Shown piece by piece: positions 32,248-40,234 of a DNA stretch of 43,270 nt. Within the stretch, counting starts at the first letter, position 1. Each line of letters begins with the position of its first letter. Source of the stretch: Chloroflexota bacterium. GTDB lineage: Bacteria; Chloroflexota; Anaerolineae; UBA4142. The notes beneath the pieces were generated by a model. That model was not told where the DNA came from. It made no database searches and saw only the letters and a program-made list of their open reading frames with translations. The translations under genes and the position numbers were made by a program. Where the stretch lies: NCBI GenBank assembly GCA_016215025.1, contig JACRMI010000100.1, forward strand, positions 1-43,270, read 5' to 3'.

Positions 32248-32324
32248 GTCATTCTGAGGAACGATTTTTGCGACGAAGAATCTCGCAACCCTGGAATGAG
32301 ATTCTTCGCTCCGCTCAGAATGAC
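32248..32324. repeat. TCATTCTGAG-type long inverted repeat
   Basis: GTCATTCTGAG (32248-32258) pairs with CTCAGAATGAC (32314-32324), and inner GAAGAATCTC pairs with GAGATTCTTC. Located between aspartokinase and ASA dehydrogenase. Resembles interspersed repeats I have seen in other bacterial genomes; a partial copy is at 26371-26388. Confidence 0.75.
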
Positions 32325-32343
32325 AACCAAGAGAAAGGATACC

Positions 32344-33399
32344 ATGGACAAAAAACTACCCGTCGCCATTCTCGGCGCAACAGGACTCGTCGGACAACGC
32401 TTGACCGAATTGCTGGCGAACCATCCCTGGTTCGAGATCAGCGCGCTCGCGGCGAGCGATAATTCCGTGGGCAAAAAATATTCCGATGCAGCGAACTGGC
32501 ATTTGCCCAGCGCGTTGCCTGATTCGATTCGCTCGATGATCGTGCAGCCATGCGAACCAAGATTCGATGCGGCGATGATTTTCTCAGCGCTGCCTAGTGA
32601 AGTGGCAGGTGAGATCGAGGAAAATTTTGCGAACGCGGGTTACATGGTTTCCAGCAACGCATCGAATCATCGCATGGATGTCGATGTGCCGCTCGTGATT
32701 CCCGAAGTCAATTCCGACCACTTGGATTTGATTCGCGTTCAGCAAGCGCGCCGCAAGTCCGCGAAGCGTGGCGCGATCATCTGCAATCCCAATTGCTCGA
32801 CGATTCATTTGGTGCTGGCGCTGAAACCGCTCGCCGATCAATTTGGACTCAAGCGCGTGATGGTGACGACGATGCAAGCATTGAGTGGCGCAGGTTATCC
32901 TGGGGTCGCCGCGCTTGATACGCTCGACAATGTGATGCCGTACATCAAAGGTGAAGAACCCAAGCTGGAAACCGAACCATGCAAATTGCTGGGCAAGCTA
33001 GAGGATGATCGCATTGTCGACGCCAAGATTCGTATCAGCGCCGCCTGCAACCGAGTAACGACGCGCGATGGGCATTTGGAAACCGTTTCCGTCGAATTAG
33101 AACAAAAATCAAATCTTGACCAGATTCGTCAGTCGATGATACAATTCACCAGCGTTCCGCAGGCATTAAAACTGCCAACCGCGCCCGATCATCCAATTAT
33201 CGTACGCGATGAGCCAGATCGTCCTCAACCGTACTTGGATCGCGATGTCGAAAAAGGCATGGCATCCGTCGTCGGTCGCTTGCGCGAGTGCAGCGTGCTC
33301 GATTATAAATTCGTCGTGCTGGGACACAATACGATTCGCGGCGCGGCGGGTGGCACGTTGTTGAATGCGGAACTATTGGTCGCGAAAAATTTTATCTAG
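32344..33399 (+). CDS. asd: Aspartate-semialdehyde dehydrogenase, archaeal-type
   Basis: 351 aa from ATG 32344 (AAAGGA upstream; the ORF extension to 32296 lies in the repeat). NADP-binding GATGLVGQR (11-19) and catalytic CNPNCST with Cys151; the segment LSGAGYPGVAALDTLDNV is characteristic of the archaeal/fungal-type enzyme. Reduces aspartyl phosphate to the semialdehyde, immediately after aspartokinase, with which it shares the operon. Probably also under T-box control, unless the intervening inverted repeat terminates transcription. Confidence 0.93.
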   Translation: MDKKLPVAILGATGLVGQRLTELLANHPWFEISALAASDNSVGKKYSDAANWHLPSALPDSIRSMIVQPCEPRFDAAMIFSALPSEVAGEIEENFANAGYMVSSNASNHRMDVDVPLVIPEVNSDHLDLIRVQQARRKSAKRGAIICNPNCSTIHLVLALKPLADQFGLKRVMVTTMQALSGAGYPGVAALDTLDNVMPYIKGEEPKLETEPCKLLGKLEDDRIVDAKIRISAACNRVTTRDGHLETVSVELEQKSNLDQIRQSMIQFTSVPQALKLPTAPDHPIIVRDEPDRPQPYLDRDVEKGMASVVGRLRECSVLDYKFVVLGHNTIRGAAGGTLLNAELLVAKNFI

Positions 33400-33402
33400 A
33401 AG

Positions 33403-33465
33403 TTGGTCGTTGGAAATTGGATGTTAGAAATGCACCTCTCACTTCCAACCTCTAACATCCAATCT
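33403..33465. repeat. Heptanucleotide repeat folded into a 12-bp inverted repeat
   Basis: TTGGTCG TTGGAAA TTGGATG TTAGAAA (33403-33430), then CCAACCT CTAACAT CCAATCT (33445-33465); TTGGATGTTAGA (33417-33428) pairs exactly with 33451-33462. Confidence 0.8.
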
Positions 33466-33484
33466 CTAGAGCTAAAGGAGTAAG

Positions 33485-34150
33485 GTGGCAACAATCGATG
33501 TATTTCATTACGCTCGTGCCGATGACCTTGATGCGATTTCGGACGAAGGTCTCAAGACGGGTTCGCTACGCTGGAAAGTACTTTCCGAATTGCGCGAAAA
33601 ATGCGTCTATGCCTGGCTCGCGCCCGATTATGATGTGATGGGTTACAACGAAAACCCAAAGTACATTTGCCTGCGTGCGCGTGTAGATGCTTCGCGTGCA
33701 CGTGTCGCGCCGATGGAACTCATGTCGGCGGCATACGTCAATCACATCGGGCGCGGTCAGCCCAAGAACGAAGAAATCGCCGCGCGTTTGATCGCCGCAT
33801 ACGAAAAAACTGCGGTGCCGGTTCACGAGTACCAGCAAGGCATGTTTCGCGCGCCCGAAGTTTTGGTCGAAGGTGAGATTAGCGCAGACGATATTGCCGT
33901 CGTGAAATCACCGGAGGCGGGAACGCGCGGCGAAGAAAATCGCCGCTATTACGCCTCGCGCTGGAGTGAGCATCTAATTCGCGTCCTGTCGATTCAGCGC
34001 ACGTTGATGCAATTGGGCGAACTGACGGCGGCGGCCGCGCATCGTGGAATTGCGGTGCGCGTGGCAAAACATGACGACGCCACAGCGTATCTCGAAACGT
34101 ACATGCTCACCGAGACGGGGGAATTTTTCACGGTGGAGAAAGAAGACTAG
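33485..34150 (+). CDS. Protein of unknown function, weakly ADP-ribosyltransferase-like N-terminus
   Basis: 221 aa starting at GTG 33485, with AAAGGAG 4 bases upstream. Begins VFHYARADDLDAISDEGL, an HYxR...ISxxGL layout seen in several ADP-ribosyltransferase-fold and related proteins (His-Tyr then helix ending GL), followed by CVYAWLAPD. No other recognisable motif; no membrane segment. Codon composition is like its neighbours. I do not recognise the family; the fold suggestion is weak inference. It follows the ASA dehydrogenase after the heptamer repeat. Confidence 0.7.
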   Translation: MATIDVFHYARADDLDAISDEGLKTGSLRWKVLSELREKCVYAWLAPDYDVMGYNENPKYICLRARVDASRARVAPMELMSAAYVNHIGRGQPKNEEIAARLIAAYEKTAVPVHEYQQGMFRAPEVLVEGEISADDIAVVKSPEAGTRGEENRRYYASRWSEHLIRVLSIQRTLMQLGELTAAAAHRGIAVRVAKHDDATAYLETYMLTETGEFFTVEKED

Positions 34151-34209
34151 GTCTCCAAGCGGTTTGGCCTGCTACGCCCGAACAAAGGCAACATGGGAGT
34201 CACCTTCCG

Positions 34210-34632
34210 CTAGTGATTTGTCGGGGGCTCATCGCCTGGAGCATACCATTCGGCGTAATCGGCGTTTCGAGTGTCATATAGTTGACTTGTTACCGGAATG
34301 CCGCGCCGCATCAATAAATATTCTGCCCAACGCGCTTGGCGTTCTTTGACCCGAAAGAAATAATTGTCTTGGGTAAATCCGCGTCCCCAGACCCGAATGC
34401 CATAACGGTTAAGCAGCTTTTCGATTTGAACGCCGCTCCATCCGGCATAACGTTGCACTTGAATCATCCAGCAATTTTTTGCCGCAAAGCACGCAAAAAA
34501 TTCATCGATCAATCCGTTGACGCCACGGGAAGCGAAAGCACCTTTCCAATCGGCGTACCTAAATGTCGAAATAAAACCATCGATATAGTCGATGACGTTG
34601 AGCGAAGCTACAAATTCAATCCAATTGGTCAT
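34210..34632 (-). CDS. Protein of unknown function
   Basis: 140 aa from ATG 34632 (GGAGGG 5 bases upstream); lone - strand gene between + strand neighbours. Contains WIEFVASLNVIDYIDGFIS, WMIQVQRYAGWSGVQIEKLL, GIRVWGRGFTQDN and KERQARWAEYLLMRRGIPV. Soluble, aromatic-rich; the RVWGR/ARWAEYLL layout suggests a helical small domain but I recognise no family. Probably real given good start and coding sequence. Confidence 0.65.
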   Translation of the reverse strand: MTNWIEFVASLNVIDYIDGFISTFRYADWKGAFASRGVNGLIDEFFACFAAKNCWMIQVQRYAGWSGVQIEKLLNRYGIRVWGRGFTQDNYFFRVKERQARWAEYLLMRRGIPVTSQLYDTRNADYAEWYAPGDEPPTNH

Positions 34633-34743
34633 TTCATCCCTCCGTCGATTAGAACGCGTGTTCTTATAACCCAAATTGGATTGTTAGTCAAGTGATGTGC
34701 GAACAAGTACGTTTCCCGGTATCTCGCAGTGGAGATGGCGCGA

Positions 34744-35139
34744 ATGAATTTTGTTCGACTTGTCTCTATGATCGTGGCTTTGTTGTTCTTTTCGTTTGTA
34801 GTTGGACTATGGCCGGGGCAACAACCTGCCGTTGAAGAAAACTCGCTGTGGTTTGGCATCATTCTATTTGCGGCATTTGCCTTTGTGTTGTTTCGAACGC
34901 GGATTTGGGGAGACACTTCGCAAAGCGGTGGACGACCGATGACGGTGGTCCACAGAACGACCCGGACACCGTCTGATGTTATGCGCGATGTGACCATCGC
35001 GCGTTTACAAATGATTATTGTCTTTGCACTGATAGCATTTATTCTGATCGAATATTTTGGGTATCACGATGTGCTGATGCAAGTCTTGGATTGGATAGCT
35101 GCAAAAGGAGAAAGGCTCGTCAACGCTTTGTTAGAGTGA
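34744..35139 (+). CDS. Small integral membrane protein, unknown
   Basis: 131 aa from ATG 34744 (GGAG 9 bases upstream; ATG 34735 abuts it). Three hydrophobic stretches: ~residues 4-22, 37-54 and 88-107, so three transmembrane helices with a polar central loop containing TTRTPSDVMRD. No family recognised. It lies directly upstream of the threonyl-tRNA synthetase leader. Confidence 0.7.
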   Translation: MNFVRLVSMIVALLFFSFVVGLWPGQQPAVEENSLWFGIILFAAFAFVLFRTRIWGDTSQSGGRPMTVVHRTTRTPSDVMRDVTIARLQMIIVFALIAFILIEYFGYHDVLMQVLDWIAAKGERLVNALLE

Positions 35140-35154
35140 AGGGGGGTGGTTGCT

Positions 35155-35247
35155 GTGACCATGAATGCGACTGCTGGCACGATTTCTATTTGGAACAAAA
35201 AATTAGCGACCACCTGCGTGGTCGATTGGAGAATTCAAAATGGATGA
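35155..35247 (+). CDS. Possible Thr-rich leader ORF before threonyl-tRNA synthetase
   Basis: 30 codons from GTG 35155 (AGGGGGG 8 bases upstream; ATG 35161 is an alternative). Five Thr codons, two of them adjacent (ACC ACC, 35209-35214), lying in the 5' arm of a CGACCAC/GTGGTCG hairpin (35207-35224). The ORF ends at TGA 35247, overlapping the synthetase start (35240) by 8 bases. Composition and overlap fit an attenuator-like leader peptide or translational coupler, but no terminator alternative is visible. Confidence 0.35.
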   Translation: MTMNATAGTISIWNKKLATTCVVDWRIQNG

Positions 35248-37030
35248 CAAATTACATTCGCTCCGTCACTCTGCCGCGCACGTCATGGCGCAGGCAGTAA
35301 TGGATTTGTTGCCCGGTACGAAACTGGGATTCGGTCCCGCGGTCGAAGATGGGTTTTACTATGACTTTCAACTTCCGCGCGCGCTCACGCCGGAAGACTT
35401 GCCTGCCATCGAAGCGCGGATGAAAGCGATCATCAAGAGCAAGTTTCCGTTCCAACATACAGAGCTTGACATCGAAGCGGCACGCAAACAATTTGCCGAT
35501 CAGCCGTTCAAGCTCGATCAGGTCGAAGCGCTGGCGCGCGGCGAAATGGGCGAGCACGGTGATACGGCAGCGCAAGCCGCCACGTCCGTATCGATTTACA
35601 CGCACGATTCGTTTGTCGATCTGTGTCGCGGACCGCATGTGGCGAGCACGGGCGATATTCCTGTCGATGCGCTCAAAGTCATGTCGATTGCAGGCGCGTA
35701 CTGGCGCGGCGATGAAAAGAATCCTCAACTCACGCGCGTATATGGCACGGTCTTTGCGACGAAAAATGAACTCGACGAATACTTGTGGCAACTCGAAGAA
35801 GCAAAGAAACGTGATCACCGCAAACTGGGCAAAGAACTCGAAATCTTTGTGCTCGATGAAGAAGTCGGACCTGGCTTGCCACTATGGCTGCCCAACGGCG
35901 GCGTGCTCATCGAAGAACTAGAAGCGCTCGCCAAAGAGACGGAACGCGAGGCGGGGTATGTGCGCGTGCGAACGCCGCACATTACGAAAGAATCGTTGTT
36001 CCTCAAGAGTGGACACTTGCCGTACTATGCTGACAGCATGTATCCGCCGATGGAACTCGAAGGCGTGCGCTATTACTTGAAGCCGATGAACTGCCCCATG
36101 CACCACAAAATTTTCGCGAGCCGCCAGCGCAGTTATCGCGAATTGCCGCTGCGCGTCGCCGAGTACGGCACGTGCTATCGCTATGAAAAAAGCGGCGAGT
36201 TGTTCGGCTTGATGCGCGTGCGTTTCATGCAGATGAACGATGCGCACATCTACGTCCCCGAAGAATTGTTCGAACAAGAATTCATGGGCGTGATCGCGTT
36301 GTACATAAAGTATTTCAAGTTGTTCAACATCGACAAGTACGTGATGCGCTTTAGCACGCATGATAAAGCCGGCTTGGGCAAAAAGTACGTCGACAATCCG
36401 GCACTGTGGGAAAAGACAGAAGAGATGGTGCGCCGCGCGATGACGAACGGCAACGTCAACTTTGTGGAAGTGCCAGGCGAAGCGGCGTTCTACGGACCCA
36501 AGATCGACGTGCAAATTTGGAGCGCCATCGGACGTGAGTTCTCACTGGCGACGAACCAGGTCGATTTCGCGCAGCCGTTGCGTTTCGATTTGAAATTCAC
36601 GAACACGAATGGGCAAGAAGAAATGCCACTCGTCATTCATCGCGCGCCGCTCGGCACGCACGAACGCACGATTGGGTTTTTGCTCGAACACTTTGCGGGC
36701 GCGTTCCCCGCGTGGCTCGCTCCAGTGCAAATGGTTGTGTTGCCCATCACCGATCGACACCATGCGTACGCGAATCAAGTGATGGCGCGACTCAAAGCCG
36801 AGAATTTCCGCGTCACGCTGGACGACCGCTCAGAACGGATGAACTCCAAGATTCGCGATGCGCAGCTGCAAAAGATTCCGTACATCCTCGTCGTCGGCGA
36901 CAAGGAAGCGGAAGCCAGTGCAGTGGCGGTGCGCTTACGCACGGGCGAAGATTTAAAAGCCATTCCGATTGATCAATTCATCGAGATGGCAAAGCGATTG
37001 ATCCAAACGAGATCGCTGGAACTGAAGTAA
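35240..37030 (+). CDS. thrS: Threonyl-tRNA synthetase (without TGS domain)
   Basis: 596 aa, GGAG (35228-35231) 8 bases before ATG 35240. Starts directly with the editing (SAD) domain: LRHSAAHVMAQ (H10, H14) with C129 and H133 in LCRGPH; the N-terminal TGS domain (~60 aa) found in most ThrRS is absent. Class II catalytic core includes PMNCPMHH, RYEKSGELFGLMRVR, FYGPKID and HRAPLGTHERTIG, followed by the anticodon-binding domain (~490-596). Charges tRNA-Thr, the sensor molecule of the T-box upstream of aspartokinase. Confidence 0.95.
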   Translation: MDDKLHSLRHSAAHVMAQAVMDLLPGTKLGFGPAVEDGFYYDFQLPRALTPEDLPAIEARMKAIIKSKFPFQHTELDIEAARKQFADQPFKLDQVEALARGEMGEHGDTAAQAATSVSIYTHDSFVDLCRGPHVASTGDIPVDALKVMSIAGAYWRGDEKNPQLTRVYGTVFATKNELDEYLWQLEEAKKRDHRKLGKELEIFVLDEEVGPGLPLWLPNGGVLIEELEALAKETEREAGYVRVRTPHITKESLFLKSGHLPYYADSMYPPMELEGVRYYLKPMNCPMHHKIFASRQRSYRELPLRVAEYGTCYRYEKSGELFGLMRVRFMQMNDAHIYVPEELFEQEFMGVIALYIKYFKLFNIDKYVMRFSTHDKAGLGKKYVDNPALWEKTEEMVRRAMTNGNVNFVEVPGEAAFYGPKIDVQIWSAIGREFSLATNQVDFAQPLRFDLKFTNTNGQEEMPLVIHRAPLGTHERTIGFLLEHFAGAFPAWLAPVQMVVLPITDRHHAYANQVMARLKAENFRVTLDDRSERMNSKIRDAQLQKIPYILVVGDKEAEASAVAVRLRTGEDLKAIPIDQFIEMAKRLIQTRSLELK

Positions 37031-37033
37031 AGA

Positions 37034-37084
37034 CCGCTGACCGCCGACCGTCGACCGCCATCAAGTGGTCTGCGGTCGGCGGTC
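37034..37084. repeat. Heptanucleotide repeat folded into a 12-bp inverted repeat
   Basis: CCGCTGA CCGCCGA CCGTCGA CCGCCAT (37034-37061); GACCGCCGACCG (37039-37050) pairs exactly with CGGTCGGCGGTC (37073-37084). Confidence 0.8.
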
Positions 37085-37110
37085 TATTGTCAACAGTCAA
37101 AGGAGTTGAC

Positions 37111-37494
37111 ATGACTCGCGACGAACGTCTCTCGATTTTCCAACATGCCTTGCAAGATTTGATGCAGCGCGACAACGCGATGGTCATCTTCAACCTCGCG
37201 CACGATGAAGACTCTTTCGCGCAGTTTAGCCACGCCCGCGCCAGCGAGCCAGTGTTTTGCGAAGTGAGCAATCGCTCCGAGGCATGGAATGAATCGAGTC
37301 TTGATGTGAATCAAATTGCCGCGTTGCGTTCGCTGGGTTATCAGGTTCCCTCGCCGCATCATCAAGCCAATCCGCACAAGGAATTCTCGGGCGACGTGAA
37401 TACACTCGCCGAAGAGGTTGAGCAAATTTTTACGCGCGTTTTTCTCGCCGCGCCCAGCTATGACATTATTTCGAGCGAAGGGGAGTTGCCATGA
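37111..37494 (+). CDS. Small protein, possibly TY-Chap/YbjN-like chaperone domain
   Basis: 127 aa from ATG 37111 (AAAGGAG 5 bases upstream). Shows LDVNQIAALRSLGYQVP, then SGDVNTLAEEVEQIFTRVF, a pattern like the LRxLGW..P...LAxxvxxxLxxVF layout of TY-Chap-type domains. That assignment is tentative. No signal peptide. Stop overlaps the proC start by ATGA, so translated with it; a functional relation to proline synthesis is not evident. Confidence 0.65.
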   Translation: MTRDERLSIFQHALQDLMQRDNAMVIFNLAHDEDSFAQFSHARASEPVFCEVSNRSEAWNESSLDVNQIAALRSLGYQVPSPHHQANPHKEFSGDVNTLAEEVEQIFTRVFLAAPSYDIISSEGELP

Positions 37495-38348
37495 TGGAAA
37501 CAAAATTGAACAGCATTGCGTTTATCGGCGGCGGGGTGATGGGCGAGGCGATGATTCAGGGCTTGCTCAATCGACAAACGGTCGCTGCGAGTGGAATCAC
37601 CGTGAGCGAGCCGCGCGATAAACGCCGCGCCGAAATCGAATCGCGGTATCACATTCATACGACGGCGGATAATCGCGCTGCAGTGAGCACCGGCGAAGTG
37701 GTGGTCTTTTCGATCAAGCCCCAGGTTCTCTCACGCGTGTTGTCGGAGTTGAAAGCAACGTTGCGTCCGGACCAACTGGTCGTTTCGATTATCGCAGGCG
37801 GACGCATTGCGACACTCGCGGAAGGACTCGCGCATCAAGCGATTGTCCGCGCGATGCCGAACACGCCCGCGCAAATCGGCGAAGGGCTGACGGTGTGGAC
37901 GGCAACGCCGCACGTGAGTGACGCACAACGAGAACATGCCCGCTTGGTGTTTCAATCACTGGGCAAGGAATTTTTCTTTGACGACGAAAAATATCTCGAC
38001 ATGGCGACCGCCGTCAGCGGCACGGGACCGACGTACACATTTCTCGTCCTCGAAGCCTTGATCGATGCCGCGGTGCATCTCGGTTTTTCGCGCGATCAGG
38101 CGCACGACATTGTGATTGAAACGATGCGCGGCTCGATTTTGTTTGCGCAGCAATCGGGCAAGCATCCGGCGGAATTGCGCAACATGGTCACATCACCAGG
38201 CGGCACATCAGCAGAAGCGATTTACCAAATGGAAAAGGGTTCGCTGCGCACGGTGTTATCGAAAGCAGTGTGGGCAGCGTATCAAAAATCGCGTTTGCTC
38301 GGAGAGACCGTCGGCAAAGCAGAGCCGCGCAAACCCGTCGATGCGTGA
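37491..38348 (+). CDS. proC: Pyrroline-5-carboxylate reductase
   Basis: 285 aa; ATG 37491 (a second ATG follows at 37494), GGGGAG 5 bases upstream, ATGA overlap with the preceding gene. NADP-binding IAFIGGGVMGEAMIQGLL, VRAMPNTPAQIGEG, and the C-terminal P5CR signature covering GTSAEAIYQMEKGSLR. Reduces pyrroline-5-carboxylate to proline with NAD(P)H. Family length is ~270, so full-length. Confidence 0.95.
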   Translation: MMETKLNSIAFIGGGVMGEAMIQGLLNRQTVAASGITVSEPRDKRRAEIESRYHIHTTADNRAAVSTGEVVVFSIKPQVLSRVLSELKATLRPDQLVVSIIAGGRIATLAEGLAHQAIVRAMPNTPAQIGEGLTVWTATPHVSDAQREHARLVFQSLGKEFFFDDEKYLDMATAVSGTGPTYTFLVLEALIDAAVHLGFSRDQAHDIVIETMRGSILFAQQSGKHPAELRNMVTSPGGTSAEAIYQMEKGSLRTVLSKAVWAAYQKSRLLGETVGKAEPRKPVDA

Positions 38349-38353
38349 CGAGC

Positions 38354-38388
38354 CAGTAAACAGTGAACAGTGAACGGTGAACCGTAGG
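38354..38388 (+). repeat. Heptanucleotide tandem repeat, 5 units
   Basis: CAGTAAA CAGTGAA CAGTGAA CGGTGAA CCGTAGG, starting 6 bases after the proC stop; decayed units follow to ~38425. Confidence 0.8.
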
Positions 38389-38446
38389 GCAGTGAGACCG
38401 TGGGACAGTTCAGTGTGACAGTTGCAGCTTTTTTGGGAGAATTCGC

Positions 38447-38782
38447 TTGACCGCTATCAAGTACGCGAACATGGCTTTGAGCTTTATTCTAGAGCTAGTC
38501 ATGCTTGCGGCGTTGGGATACTGGGGTTTTAATACCGGGGACGCAGCCATCACGAAAATCGGACTGGGCATTGGCGTTCCAGTGCTCGTGGCCAGTGTTT
38601 GGGGAATTTGGCTTGCGCCTAAATCATCGAGGCGTTTGCGCGAACCATTCCACCTGGGTCTGGAACTGATTATTTTTTGTTTGGCGATTCTGGCGCTGGG
38701 AGCAGCCGGACAACCGAATCTGGCGATAATTTTTGGGATTATCTATGCGATCAATGTCGTGTTGCGATACGTTGTACGGTGA
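38447..38782 (+). CDS. YrdB/DUF2568-like membrane protein
   Basis: 111 aa. TTG 38447 is chosen because GGGAG lies ~7 bases upstream and the next ATG (38471) would cut the first helix. Four hydrophobic segments with the conserved-looking LELVMLAALGYWGF, GVPVLVASVWGIWLAPKS and LREPFHLGLELIIF pattern of the YrdB family. Inner membrane; function unknown for the family. Confidence 0.8.
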   Translation: MTAIKYANMALSFILELVMLAALGYWGFNTGDAAITKIGLGIGVPVLVASVWGIWLAPKSSRRLREPFHLGLELIIFCLAILALGAAGQPNLAIIFGIIYAINVVLRYVVR

Positions 38783-38829
38783 TGCCTTGGTATGCCACAC
38801 ATCGCTGAACGGAAGGTAAAAGAGCCAAG

Positions 38830-39312
38830 ATGCCTATCGTCAACATTCATGAACGCATGATCGATGCTCCGGTCGCACAAGTTAGTACGTTACTCGACCG
38901 TCTCGCCTCGGCGGATGACATGTTGTGGCCCCGCGATCGTTGGCCCCGCATGAAATTTGATCGTCCATTGAGTGTGGGCGCGGTGGGCGGACACGGACCG
39001 ATTCATTATGCGGTCGAATCGTACCAACCTGGTCAGCGCATTCAGTTTCGATTCACTGCACCCAAAGGTTTCCTGGGATGCCATCGTTTTGAGATCGAGC
39101 CGATTGGTGCAGAGCGATCAAAACTGCGCCATGTCATCGAGATGCAAACGGTAGGTTGGGCACGTGTGACTTGGCAAATTGTGATTCGACCGTTGCACAA
39201 CGCACTACTCGAAGACGCCTTAGATCGCGCAGAATTCAACTGTGGCAAACAACCAAAGCAGCGCAACTGGTCGCTGTGGGTCAAGTTTCTCCGGTGCATG
39301 ATGCGTCGTTAA
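38830..39312 (+). CDS. SRPBCC/polyketide-cyclase-like protein
   Basis: 160 aa. Begins NIHERMIDAPVAQVSTLLDRL, the HxxxxIxAPxxxV strand-helix start of START-like/SRPBCC proteins, and later YAVESYQPGQRIQFRF and EIEPIGAERSKLRHVIEM, matching the family beta-sheet. These proteins bind hydrophobic small molecules in a deep cavity; ligand unknown. Ends 13 bases before the cyclase-like gene, so possibly co-transcribed with it. Confidence 0.8.
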   Translation: MPIVNIHERMIDAPVAQVSTLLDRLASADDMLWPRDRWPRMKFDRPLSVGAVGGHGPIHYAVESYQPGQRIQFRFTAPKGFLGCHRFEIEPIGAERSKLRHVIEMQTVGWARVTWQIVIRPLHNALLEDALDRAEFNCGKQPKQRNWSLWVKFLRCMMRR

Positions 39313-39325
39313 GGAGTTGTCACTC

Positions 39326-40231
39326 ATGGACAAACGCGTCAAGTTTGATTTCGAGATCGAGTTCACGAATGGCGGCGGAATTCAAGGGCAGGACTTTTGT
39401 CTCGACATTAGCAGCGATGATATTTCGGACAAGGAACTTGCCGACTATATTGTGCGCGATATGCGTTTGCTGATGGTCGGCGCGGTGCGTATCTTGAACA
39501 AAGAAATCATCGCCGAACCGCACAAGCGCAAATCCATTAACGCGCACTCTGCCGATTCGAGATTTGTCGATCTGAGCCACACCATCGAAGACGGTCTCGT
39601 CACCTACAAAGGACTGCCCGCGCCCATCATCTGCGATTATTTGAGCAGAGAAAAATCGAGAGAGGTCTATGCCGCTGGGACTGAATTTCAAATCGGTAAG
39701 ATCGAAATGGTGGCGAACACCGGCACGTACATCGATTGCCCCTTTCATCGATACGCCGACGGCAAAGATTTATCCCAAGTGACAATTGAGCGCTTTGCCG
39801 ACCTGGAAAGTATCGTCATTCGCGCGGACTATCGTCAGTCATTGGCAGTGGATGCCAACTTTTTCAAAGACAAAGAAATTCGCGGCAGAGCGGTCTTGGT
39901 GCATACGGGCTGGGACGCGCATTGGAATACGAACAGATATTTCGAGAATCCGCCATATCTCACCCAGGATGCGGCAGAGTATTTGCAAAGTTGCGCAGTC
40001 AAGCTGGTCGGGATCGATTCGATGAACATTGACTGGCTGCAGGACAAAACTCGCCCGGTCCATTCGATTTTGCTCAAGTCAGAGATACTCATCGTCGAGC
40101 ATTTGTGCAACCTGGGTGAACTTCCCGACGAAGGTTTCACGTTCAGCGCAGTGCCGCCCAAATTCAAAGGCGTCGGCACGTTTCCAGTTCGCGCGATGGC
40201 ACGACTGACCAAACAGCGGATTTCCGATTGA
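39326..40231 (+). CDS. Cyclase/kynurenine-formamidase-like protein with extra N-terminal domain
   Basis: 301 aa; ATG 39326, AAGGAG 9 bases upstream (TTG 39317 is less likely). Residues ~1-70 form a small extra domain (FDFEIEFTNGGGIQG; KELADYIVRDMRLLMVG). Residues ~80-301 are a cyclase (PF04199-like) domain: FVDLSHTIEDG, ANTGTYIDCPFHRYADG and AVLVHTGWDAHW. In the usual metal motif HxGTHxDxPxH, the first His is Asn and the second is Tyr here, leaving Asp and the last His, so metal binding or activity may differ. Related enzymes hydrolyse formyl-kynurenine or isatin. Confidence 0.82.
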   Translation: MDKRVKFDFEIEFTNGGGIQGQDFCLDISSDDISDKELADYIVRDMRLLMVGAVRILNKEIIAEPHKRKSINAHSADSRFVDLSHTIEDGLVTYKGLPAPIICDYLSREKSREVYAAGTEFQIGKIEMVANTGTYIDCPFHRYADGKDLSQVTIERFADLESIVIRADYRQSLAVDANFFKDKEIRGRAVLVHTGWDAHWNTNRYFENPPYLTQDAAEYLQSCAVKLVGIDSMNIDWLQDKTRPVHSILLKSEILIVEHLCNLGELPDEGFTFSAVPPKFKGVGTFPVRAMARLTKQRISD

Positions 40232-40234
40232 GCA

